64,000 nucleotides of DNA, from contig CAYYPL010000007.1 of the NCBI GenBank assembly GCA_964473555.1, forward strand, positions 119,043 to 183,042, given 5' to 3'. The position numbers and the translations under genes are program-made. Every line of letters starts with the position of its first letter. Within the stretch, counting starts at the first letter, position 1. Shown here in pieces: positions 17,693 to 25,713 of this stretch. The stretch is from UBA11400 sp964473555. GTDB taxonomy: Bacteria; Bacteroidota; Rhodothermia; Balneolales; HLUCCA01. The notes beneath the pieces were generated by a model, which saw only the letters and a program-made list of their open reading frames with translations, was not told the DNA's origin and ran no database searches.

Positions 17693-20600
17693 ATGAAAAA
17701 AACACATAAATCGCACATGGAAAACGTAGGAGAATTACGTGGGTCCCATTTGTGGACACAGGTCCGGGTAATCCGGTTCTGTTTGACGTTGGTTGCGTTC
17801 CTTCTGATCGGAAGTCTGCCGATCATGGCACAGCAAACGGTACGTGGAACTGTGGTCGACGCAGACAACGGAGAACCGTTGCCGGGCGTGAATGTGGTGA
17901 TAAAAGGAACTCTGAAAGGAATGGCAACCGACATAGAAGGACGTTTTGAACTCACTCTTGCAACCGGAGAATCCATACTTGTCTTTTCTTTTACAGGGTT
18001 CGAAACCCAGGAAATAGACGTGATAGGTCGCAGTGAGATACTCGTCCAACTGGTCCCTGCAGACTTGTACCTGGATGAACTTGTCGTTATCGGGTACGGT
18101 GCGGTTAGAAAACGTGATCTCACAGGTGCGGTATCGTCGGTTCGGTCGGGAGATATTGGAAAGACTACAACACTCAATGCCGTGCAGGCACTTCAGGGAC
18201 GCGTAAGCGGACTCACGATCACTACTACGTCTGGTGCACCCGGTGCCACAGCAGCTGTTCGAATTCGTGGAGTTGGGACCTTCAACAATGCATCACCTAT
18301 TTATGTGGTAGATGGGGTCATTCTGGATGATATTTCGTTCCTGAATCCTTCAGACATTCAGTCGATGGAAGTACTTAAAGATGCATCTGCAACTGCAATA
18401 TATGGATCACGAGGGGCAAATGGTGTCATACTGGTGACAACTCGATCGGGTTCTGCGACGATGGATCGTCCGGTTGTGAATGTATCCACCGAGTACGGAT
18501 TCCAGCAAGTAGAGCGCACCATTGATCTGCTGGATGGTCGTCAGTTCGCGATCATATCCAATGAAATCCGTTCGGGATCATTCAATAATGTGGATGCAGT
18601 GTCCAACACAGACTGGCAGGATCTTATCTTCGATATCGCACCTATTCAGACCTATCAGGTTTCGGTGGCAGGGTCGAGTGACAAAACCGACTATTATGCA
18701 AGTATTGGGTACTATAACCAACAGGGAATCATAGACCGATCGGGTTTCGAGCGCCTGACTCTCAAACTAAACAACACGTACCGTATCACTGACAAGGTCA
18801 AACTGGGAAATAATCTCACATTTGCACCGTACACACAAACGGTGGCGCCCAATGTGGTTTTTGCTGCCTATCGGGCCCAACCGGTACTTGCACCTTACTA
18901 CGATGATGGCAGTTTCGGCGTGGTATACAATGTGGGAAATCCATTGGCGAGTCTGGCGTATTCCAACAATGAAAACTCCGGAGTACGTGTAGTCGGAAAT
19001 CTGTTCGCTGAGTTCTTACTTAACAACGAATGGCTTATCCGTAGCAGTTTTGGAACGGATGCAGCTTTGAACAGAGGCCGCAGTTTCACCCCTGCCTACA
19101 CCATTTTTAATCCGGACGGATCTCCCTCGCAGCAACAAAATGAATTCAATGATTTAAGTAAATCACAGGGAACTAACTACACCTGGCTGTTCGAACAAAC
19201 CGTAAACTGGAGTAAACAGCTCGATCGCCATAGTATCAACGCAGTAGTGGGATTTACCACCCAACAAACCCGATCAGAAGACTTCCGGTTGGCCGGACAA
19301 AACATTCTGCGCGATGGACAAGATTTCTGGTATGTGCTTCCAAACTACATCATCGACGAAGCCAACAACATCAATATGCTGAACTCAATCTACAATGGTG
19401 TGGATCCAGGGCAGTTTTATAACATGATGTCGTTTTTAGGACGAGTGGTATACAGCTACAACGATACCTATTTGTCCACATTGACACTACGCCGAGATGG
19501 TTCATCCAAGTTCTCTGAAGACAATCGCTGGGGATACTTCCCATCTGTGGCCTTTGGGTGGAATCTACACAATGAATCATTCATGAAGGGTGTGGATTTA
19601 TTTACCGATGTGAAACTCCGTGCCAGCTGGGGGCAGATAGGGAACGAGAAAATCGCCTATTTTGATCGTTTTTCGCGTGTTAATTCAGGGATGCTGGCCA
19701 TATTTGGGAATCCTGATGCCCCGTACGTGGCTGGAACCTACGGCAAGTCGGGTAATGCCAATCTGAAGTGGGAAACTACGACACAATCAGACATTGGACT
19801 TGAATTCGGCATGTTTGAGCGTCGATTGACCGGAGAAATCGACTTCTTTAATCGTGTGACCGATGATATTCTGGTCGAATTAGCCACTCCGGGACACCTT
19901 GGAAATGGTCAAGGTCAGCGTGTGCGGTATAATGCAGCATCAATCCTGAACCGTGGTATAGAATTCTCTCTAAAGTGGGAAGATCAGATCGCGGACCTGA
20001 ATTACGCAATTGGAGTACTTGGTAACACCATACATAATGAAGTTCAGGCCATAGGCGGGAACAGTGGGGTAGACTCAACCCTCATCGGTGGCTTCCTGGC
20101 CAATGGACAATCCGTTACACTTACCACCATCGGCAAACCGATCGGTGCGTTCTATGGGTATGTCACCGATGGCATCTTCCAGAATCAGGCTGATTTGAGT
20201 TCATATCCACGGCTGCCACAAGCGGGCATAGGGGACTTAAAATTCAAAGATATCAACGGAGATGGAGTCATTAACGGTAATGACAGAACCTATCTTGGAT
20301 CTCCAATTCCAGAATTTGTCTATGGAATCAATGTTGATCTGAACTGGAAAAGCTGGGACTTCTCCGTTGGATTGCAGGGAGTTTATGGGAATAAGTTATT
20401 CAACGGAAAAAATGTAGTTCGTCCGGATCCCTACAACTTTGAGGCTCATGTGTGGGATCGATGGACGGGTGAGGGAACCAGCAACACGGAACCGAGACCG
20501 TCTTTTGGGGGATACAATTTTCTGCCATCAGACCGATTCATCCACGATGGATCCTACTTACGAGTACGTTCCCTGATTCTTGGTTACACCCTGCCAAGTC

Positions 20601-20788
20601 AGGTTGCCAGTCGGGTTGGACTGAACCATACACGCTTTTACTTGAAAGCGAATAACCTGTACACACTCACTTCATATACCGGATACACTCCTGAAATAGG
20701 AAGCGGTGATGTATTGTCGAGTGGAATTGACAACGGTGTTTATCCGATTCCGCGCGTGATAACCATTGGATTCAACACATCTTTTTGA
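17693..20788 (+). CDS. SusC-like TonB-dependent outer-membrane transporter
   Basis: About 1,031 residues from the ATG at 17693. A longer frame begins at 17633 inside the previous gene, but the AAAGG before 17693 and the MKKTHKSH start favour the shorter form. Signal peptide ends IMAQQ. Then a carboxypeptidase-regulatory-like domain (TVRGTVVDADNGEPLPGVNVVIKGT), plug domain (GAVSSVRSGDIG, ALQGRVSGL, RIRGVGTFNNASPIYVVDGV) and a beta-barrel ending in Phe (ITIGFNTSF), typical of outer-membrane barrels. It imports oligosaccharides with its SusD lid, whose gene starts 9 nt downstream. Substrate inferred as beta-1,2-glucan oligosaccharides. Confidence 0.95.
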   Translation: MKKTHKSHMENVGELRGSHLWTQVRVIRFCLTLVAFLLIGSLPIMAQQTVRGTVVDADNGEPLPGVNVVIKGTLKGMATDIEGRFELTLATGESILVFSFTGFETQEIDVIGRSEILVQLVPADLYLDELVVIGYGAVRKRDLTGAVSSVRSGDIGKTTTLNAVQALQGRVSGLTITTTSGAPGATAAVRIRGVGTFNNASPIYVVDGVILDDISFLNPSDIQSMEVLKDASATAIYGSRGANGVILVTTRSGSATMDRPVVNVSTEYGFQQVERTIDLLDGRQFAIISNEIRSGSFNNVDAVSNTDWQDLIFDIAPIQTYQVSVAGSSDKTDYYASIGYYNQQGIIDRSGFERLTLKLNNTYRITDKVKLGNNLTFAPYTQTVAPNVVFAAYRAQPVLAPYYDDGSFGVVYNVGNPLASLAYSNNENSGVRVVGNLFAEFLLNNEWLIRSSFGTDAALNRGRSFTPAYTIFNPDGSPSQQQNEFNDLSKSQGTNYTWLFEQTVNWSKQLDRHSINAVVGFTTQQTRSEDFRLAGQNILRDGQDFWYVLPNYIIDEANNINMLNSIYNGVDPGQFYNMMSFLGRVVYSYNDTYLSTLTLRRDGSSKFSEDNRWGYFPSVAFGWNLHNESFMKGVDLFTDVKLRASWGQIGNEKIAYFDRFSRVNSGMLAIFGNPDAPYVAGTYGKSGNANLKWETTTQSDIGLEFGMFERRLTGEIDFFNRVTDDILVELATPGHLGNGQGQRVRYNAASILNRGIEFSLKWEDQIADLNYAIGVLGNTIHNEVQAIGGNSGVDSTLIGGFLANGQSVTLTTIGKPIGAFYGYVTDGIFQNQADLSSYPRLPQAGIGDLKFKDINGDGVINGNDRTYLGSPIPEFVYGINVDLNWKSWDFSVGLQGVYGNKLFNGKNVVRPDPYNFEAHVWDRWTGEGTSNTEPRPSFGGYNFLPSDRFIHDGSYLRVRSLILGYTLPSQVASRVGLNHTRFYLKANNLYTLTSYTGYTPEIGSGDVLSSGIDNGVYPIPRVITIGFNTSF

Positions 20789-20797
20789 GGTAAACCC

Positions 20798-22273
20798 ATG
20801 AAAGCAAAGAAATTCTTATATATTGCCACGCTGACAGTTATCCTGTCAAGTTGTACTGATTTCCTGAGTGTGAATCCACAAAGTGAACTCACCCAGGAAG
20901 CATTCCCTCAGTCGGCCAGTGATGCATTACTGGCCACTAATGCCACCTATACCACGCTTCGAAACTGGCATTACAACACGGGAGGATTTCCCATTCTGGA
21001 CATCATGTCTGATGACGCGCACAAAGGAAGTAATCCCAATGATGCTTCTTCTACCGTTGGTCCGTACGATACCTTCACACACAACACGAGTCAGGATGGA
21101 TTGAACCGCTGGTGGACCACGATTTATCAAGGAATCCGCCATACGAACATCGTGATCGAAAAAGTACCGGCTATTGCGATGGATACACAGCTAAAAACAC
21201 GTTATCTGGCTGAAGCGCATTTTTTGCGTGGATTATACTATTTCGACCTGGTTCGCGGTTTTGGTGGTGTTCCCATAGTTACTACATCAGAGCCTGACCT
21301 TCGTGTGCCTCGATCAAGTGCAAATGATGTGTTTGACCTGATCATTACCGATTTGATGACAGCCATTGAAGGCCTCCCGTTGAAGAGTGAGTATGGGGAC
21401 AACGATCTGGGTCGTGCAACCCGTGGTGCTGCACAGGCTCTACTGGCACGCGTTTATCTGTTCCGAGGCGATTTTACCAACGCCGAAGTCTATGCCATGA
21501 ACGTCATCAACTCGGGTGAGTATGGACTGGAACCTAATTTTTTTGATGCAAACGGTGAAAAAGGCGAGCATGGCATTGAGTCGGTATTTGAAATCGGTGC
21601 GGTTTCAACCGAATCGTACATCGGAAATCAATATGCCAATACACAGGGTGTTCGTGGGAATCCGAACCGTGGATGGGGATTCAATCGCCCTTCGATAGAC
21701 CTGCGAAATGCCTTTGGAAGTAACGATCCCCGTCGCCAGGCTACCATCATCGAGCTTGGTGATGTCATCGATGGCATTGTGATAGCAGGAGACAGCAGTA
21801 CTCCAGACCAGCTCCGCGATGCTCAGGGTAATCTGCTTGAAATTGAAAGTTATAATCGGAAAGTCTGGATTGCAGGGTTAACGACCTCTACCCAATTCGG
21901 ACATAACCGGAGACTGATCCGTTATGCAGATGTACTCTTGATGGCAGCGGAAGCCAGGAACGAAACCGGAAAATCTGCGCAGGCACTTCCGTTTCTGAAT
22001 CAGGTACGACAGCGTGCCCGAGCTGGAAATCCAAACCTACTTCCCGACATTACAACTACCAATCAGGCACAACTTCGCGATATCATCATGAATGAGCGCA
22101 GGGTTGAACTGGCACTGGAAGGCCATCGATTCTGGGATTTGGTCCGAACAGGTCGTGCAGCCGATGTACTTGGTCCCCGAGGATTCATAACCGGAAAACA
22201 CGAACGTCTCCCGATTCCTCAAAGTGAAATAGATCTGTCCCAGGGTACCCTGGAGCAGAATCCGAACTGGTAA
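20798..22273 (+). CDS. SusD/RagB-like nutrient-binding lipoprotein
   Basis: 491 residues. Lipoprotein signal with lipobox LSSC, followed by TDFLSVNPQSELTQEAFP, the standard SusD opening. TPR-like region around RYLAEAHFLRGLYYFDLVRGFGGVP and GAAQALLARVYLFRGDFTNAE. C-terminal SusD motifs RLIRYADVLLMAAEARNETG and NERRVELALEGHRFWDLVRTG. It sits on the SusC barrel as a surface lid and binds the glycan. AGGTAAACC lies just upstream of the ATG. Confidence 0.95.
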   Translation: MKAKKFLYIATLTVILSSCTDFLSVNPQSELTQEAFPQSASDALLATNATYTTLRNWHYNTGGFPILDIMSDDAHKGSNPNDASSTVGPYDTFTHNTSQDGLNRWWTTIYQGIRHTNIVIEKVPAIAMDTQLKTRYLAEAHFLRGLYYFDLVRGFGGVPIVTTSEPDLRVPRSSANDVFDLIITDLMTAIEGLPLKSEYGDNDLGRATRGAAQALLARVYLFRGDFTNAEVYAMNVINSGEYGLEPNFFDANGEKGEHGIESVFEIGAVSTESYIGNQYANTQGVRGNPNRGWGFNRPSIDLRNAFGSNDPRRQATIIELGDVIDGIVIAGDSSTPDQLRDAQGNLLEIESYNRKVWIAGLTTSTQFGHNRRLIRYADVLLMAAEARNETGKSAQALPFLNQVRQRARAGNPNLLPDITTTNQAQLRDIIMNERRVELALEGHRFWDLVRTGRAADVLGPRGFITGKHERLPIPQSEIDLSQGTLEQNPNW

Positions 22274-22318
22274 CACAGAAACTTCCCATAAACAATCACA
22301 TCCAAAGCCCAAAAAGCT

Positions 22319-23563
22319 ATGAAACAAACCCTGAAACGACGCATATTGACTATGGCCATGCTTACGCTGGTCGTATTCACCCATGCCTGTAAAGAAGATG
22401 GTCCAAAAGACCTGAACATCGTATCGATGACCATTGGTGGCGCTGACCTTAACGGTGCAGTAGCTCCTGGTAATGTAGCCACCGATGCCTCCATTACCAT
22501 AACATTTAACACAACCATCAATCCCACAACAGCTACCGCTGCAAACATCACGCTTACGCAGGATTATGATGGAGCGAATATCCCGCTGGATATTTCAGCA
22601 AGTGGCACAACCCTCACCATCAAATCAGAAAATGAACTGGGTGGTGGAATCCTGTATCGTCTCGAACTCAAAGCGGGTCTGTTGAACGATGACAATCAGC
22701 CATTGGCAAACACGACACGTACCTTCACTACGGCTGGAACCTTCATGCCGGCTGGTGCGATTGCGCATTTCCCGATGAATGGTAATGCGAACGATCAGGC
22801 CGGTAGTTTTAGTCCATCGGCCAGTGGTATCGTTAATATAACCTACGTTGCCCGTGGCTCCGGACAAGCTGCATCCTTCAACGGAACCACTTCCATCATT
22901 GAAATTCCGAATGGAGACCAGCTCATCAATGCCAATGATTTCACCCTCAGTTTCTGGGTGAAAGCAAACTCCGATGTTCCAAACAACCGTGGCCATTTTG
23001 TTATGGGACTCGGGGCATTCTTTGGATTACAGTATGAAATCTTCGGGGGATATGATGGCGCTAAATTTGCCATTCGTCATGGTCTTGCAAATGGCCAGAC
23101 AACCACGGAAGATATGTGGTTCCCTGCAGGAGCAACTGATGCAACCACTGGTGGATGGATGGGCTGGGAATATGCCCGCTCACTGACTCCAGAGCAAATG
23201 CAGGCGTTACTCAAGGACAAGTGGTTACACGTTACGCTGGTCCATAACGGTGCTGCCCGAAAAACAACGCTGTACTATAACGGAGAGCGTATGAAAACAA
23301 CCAACTTCAATCTGTGGCCAGAAGGGGATGCAAAACGCACCGTTACCGGTCTGAAATGGGGTGGACAAGCACCTGATGTGGTCAATGAACTTGCGTTTGG
23401 ATTCATCCAGTCACGTGCTGGAACTCTTTGGGACAATGAGCCCTGGGGTGGATATGACTTCCCTACCTCCAATCACTTCAAAGGTGAGCTGGACGAAGTG
23501 AAATTCTATCACAAAGTACTCACCGAGACCGAGATTCGGTTGATGTACGAGTCTGAAAGATAA
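22319..23563 (+). CDS. Surface lipoprotein with Ig-like and LamG domains (putative SusE/F-like glycan binder)
   Basis: 414 residues. Lipobox THAC (Cys about 22). An Ig-like Big_5-type domain (about 40-140; ITITFNTTINPTTATAANITL and NTTRTFTTAG) is followed by a LamG/concanavalin-like domain (about 150-410; AHFPMNGNANDQAG, FNGTTSIIEIPNGDQLINANDFTLSFWVKANS, GELDEVKFYHKVLTETEI). Position after susD and the lack of catalytic motifs suggest a surface glycan-binding protein. The N-terminal domain resembles the one fused to the second GH144-type enzyme. A terminator follows it at 23578. Confidence 0.8.
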   Translation: MKQTLKRRILTMAMLTLVVFTHACKEDGPKDLNIVSMTIGGADLNGAVAPGNVATDASITITFNTTINPTTATAANITLTQDYDGANIPLDISASGTTLTIKSENELGGGILYRLELKAGLLNDDNQPLANTTRTFTTAGTFMPAGAIAHFPMNGNANDQAGSFSPSASGIVNITYVARGSGQAASFNGTTSIIEIPNGDQLINANDFTLSFWVKANSDVPNNRGHFVMGLGAFFGLQYEIFGGYDGAKFAIRHGLANGQTTTEDMWFPAGATDATTGGWMGWEYARSLTPEQMQALLKDKWLHVTLVHNGAARKTTLYYNGERMKTTNFNLWPEGDAKRTVTGLKWGGQAPDVVNELAFGFIQSRAGTLWDNEPWGGYDFPTSNHFKGELDEVKFYHKVLTETEIRLMYESER

Positions 23564-23577
23564 ATCACTCACAACGA

Positions 23578-23617
23578 CCGGGCGGGGGCTGACCTCCCCT
23601 TGCCCGGTTTCTTTTTT
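23578..23617 (+). terminator. GC-rich hairpin terminator inside the glucan locus
   Basis: CCGGGCGGGG pairs with CCCCTTGCCCGG (one internal mismatch pair), followed by TTTCTTTTTT. It lies 15 nt after the binding-protein gene, so the last two genes of the locus may be expressed less or separately. Confidence 0.8.
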
Positions 23618-23693
23618 CAAACCCCAACCTCTGCGCCTTACCCCGCACCGTCGAATCCAGGGCTATCATCCTTGACGAGACGAAGTATTTCCC

Positions 23694-25688
23694 ATGACCC
23701 TATTTCGTATCACCCCATTTACTTACGCCCTGATCATCCTGCTCGCACTGCTGCTCACCGCCTGCAAAGGCGAGACAACAAACGAGCCCTTGGGAAATTT
23801 CCAGCTGCTTCGGGTCACCGCCGCAGGAAAAACCCTGTCTACCACCCAGTCCACCAACGACGTGGCCGTGACAGGAACCATACTCATCGAATTCAGTGAT
23901 CCGGTCGACACGACCAAAGCGCGATCGGCCATCCGCCTCGAAAACCATCAAATATCACAAAATGTGATATCGTCTTTCAGGTTCCCAAACGACGGACGAT
24001 CTGTAGTGCTCGAACCCAACACCCAACTTCAGTATCTGACCAACTACAGGCTCACGCTCGACAATACACTCACATCTCGCACCGGAGTTCCCTTCCCCGG
24101 CATCACTTATGACCTGCGTACCGAAAACGGACGCCTTACCCTCTCCGAGGCGACTCTGAACGGAATTTCCATCCTCGGATCGGCACCGGTCCGAAACGTG
24201 CCGTACGACACCCTTCGGTTCCATTTCCACTTCTCCCATTCCCTCAATCCTACTGACTTCGCGCGGCACTTTACGCTTTCGCCGTCGCTCGGCGTATTCG
24301 CCGAGCTCGGCGCCGACCAACGGTCGGTGACGATCACCGCGACCGAACCGGCCGATTACTACGCACGATACACCATCTCGGTGAACGGCGCGCTGGAGTC
24401 GGCAGCTGGATTCACATTCGCAGGCTACAACCGGCTATTCCAGACCGGACTCGACCCTCGACCAAAGCGCCCGCTTCTCAGCGATGAGCAGCTACTCGAC
24501 GAGGTGCAAAGTGCCACCTTTAAGTACTTCTGGGACTTCGGACATCCAGTGAGCGGGCTTGCCCGCGAACGCAACACTAGCGGTGAGACGGTGACCATCG
24601 GTGGCAGCGGATTCGGACTCATGGCTATGCTCGTGGGCATCGAACGCGGATACATCACCCGCGAGCAAGGCATTGAACGACTGACCAAAACGGTGAACTT
24701 TTTGGAGCGAGCGGACAGATTCCACGGCGTGTGGCCACACTGGATGAACGGTTCCACCGGCCGAACCATCCCGTTCAGTACCAACGATAACGGCGCGGAT
24801 CTGGTCGAAACGTCCTTCATGGCACAGGGACTCGTTACCGTACGCCAATACCTCGACTCCAATCATCCAGCCGAGGCAGCTCTCGTATCCACGATCAACG
24901 AACTGCTCGACTCCATCGAATGGAACTGGTTCACCCGTGGCGGTCAGCAGGTTCTGTACTGGCACTGGTCTCCTGACAAAAACTGGGCAATGAATATGCA
25001 GATCAGAGGATACAACGAAGCTCTCATCACCTATTTGATGGCAGCAACGTCCAGGAATCATCGTATCGATCCTGCAGTCTATCATAACGGTTGGGCATCG
25101 AACGGAGGCATCCGTAACGGCAGAAGTTTCTATGGTGTTGTACTGCCTGTCGGCTATAACTACGGAGGTCCTCTGTTCTTTGCACACTATTCCTTCCTGG
25201 GTCTGGATCCACGAAACCTACGCGACCGATATGCTCATTACTGGACACAAAACCGTGCCCACACGCTCATCAATCGGGCTCATAGTATTGCTAATCCCGG
25301 AAAATACCTGGGCTACAGTGCCGATAGCTGGGGACTCACCGCCAGTGACAATCCAAACGGATACCTTGCACATGAACCCACCCGCGATAACGGAACAATC
25401 ACCCCAACTGCAGCACTTTCATCCATGCCCTACACGCCTGAAGAATCGATGCAGGCACTCCGACACTTTTACTACGTGCTGGGAGATAAACTGTGGGGTG
25501 AATACGGATTCTACGACGCATTTAATCCGACCCAGGCCTGGTGGGCTCGCTCCTATCTGGCTATTGATCAGGGACCGATTATTATCATGATCGAAAATCA
25601 CCGTACCGGCCTGTTATGGGACTTATTTATGTCCGCTCCGGAGGTGCAGCAAGCCCTGGATCTACTCGAATTTGAACAAATACAATAA
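23694..25688 (+). CDS. Large GH144-type glycoside hydrolase lipoprotein with N-terminal Ig-like domain
   Basis: 664 residues. Signal with lipobox LTAC. Residues about 30-240 hold two Ig/Big_5-like domains (IEFSDPVDTTKARSAIRLEN and FHFSHSLNPTDFARHFTLSP). Residues about 260-655 form a PF10091/GH144 catalytic barrel: SATFKYFWDFGHPVSGLARER, GSGFGLMAMLVGIERGYI, WPHWMNGSTG, MQIRGYNEALITYLMAA, YLGYSADSWGLTASDNP and LAIDQGPIIIMIENHRTGLLWDLF. This is closer to the canonical family than the gene at 16216. The predicted role is endo-cleavage of beta-1,2-glucan at the surface. It is richer in C/G than its neighbours. The GH3 gene follows 25 nt downstream. Confidence 0.85.
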   Translation: MTLFRITPFTYALIILLALLLTACKGETTNEPLGNFQLLRVTAAGKTLSTTQSTNDVAVTGTILIEFSDPVDTTKARSAIRLENHQISQNVISSFRFPNDGRSVVLEPNTQLQYLTNYRLTLDNTLTSRTGVPFPGITYDLRTENGRLTLSEATLNGISILGSAPVRNVPYDTLRFHFHFSHSLNPTDFARHFTLSPSLGVFAELGADQRSVTITATEPADYYARYTISVNGALESAAGFTFAGYNRLFQTGLDPRPKRPLLSDEQLLDEVQSATFKYFWDFGHPVSGLARERNTSGETVTIGGSGFGLMAMLVGIERGYITREQGIERLTKTVNFLERADRFHGVWPHWMNGSTGRTIPFSTNDNGADLVETSFMAQGLVTVRQYLDSNHPAEAALVSTINELLDSIEWNWFTRGGQQVLYWHWSPDKNWAMNMQIRGYNEALITYLMAATSRNHRIDPAVYHNGWASNGGIRNGRSFYGVVLPVGYNYGGPLFFAHYSFLGLDPRNLRDRYAHYWTQNRAHTLINRAHSIANPGKYLGYSADSWGLTASDNPNGYLAHEPTRDNGTITPTAALSSMPYTPEESMQALRHFYYVLGDKLWGEYGFYDAFNPTQAWWARSYLAIDQGPIIIMIENHRTGLLWDLFMSAPEVQQALDLLEFEQIQ

Positions 25689-25713
25689 ACGAAATCGTAA
25701 CCTGGAGTTCTTT

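Noticed and set aside
24492..25187. Long open frame on the minus strand, opposite the GH144 gene
   Set aside because: A product of the composition of the coding strand; no ribosome site, no protein-like features, and the plus-strand gene is unambiguous.
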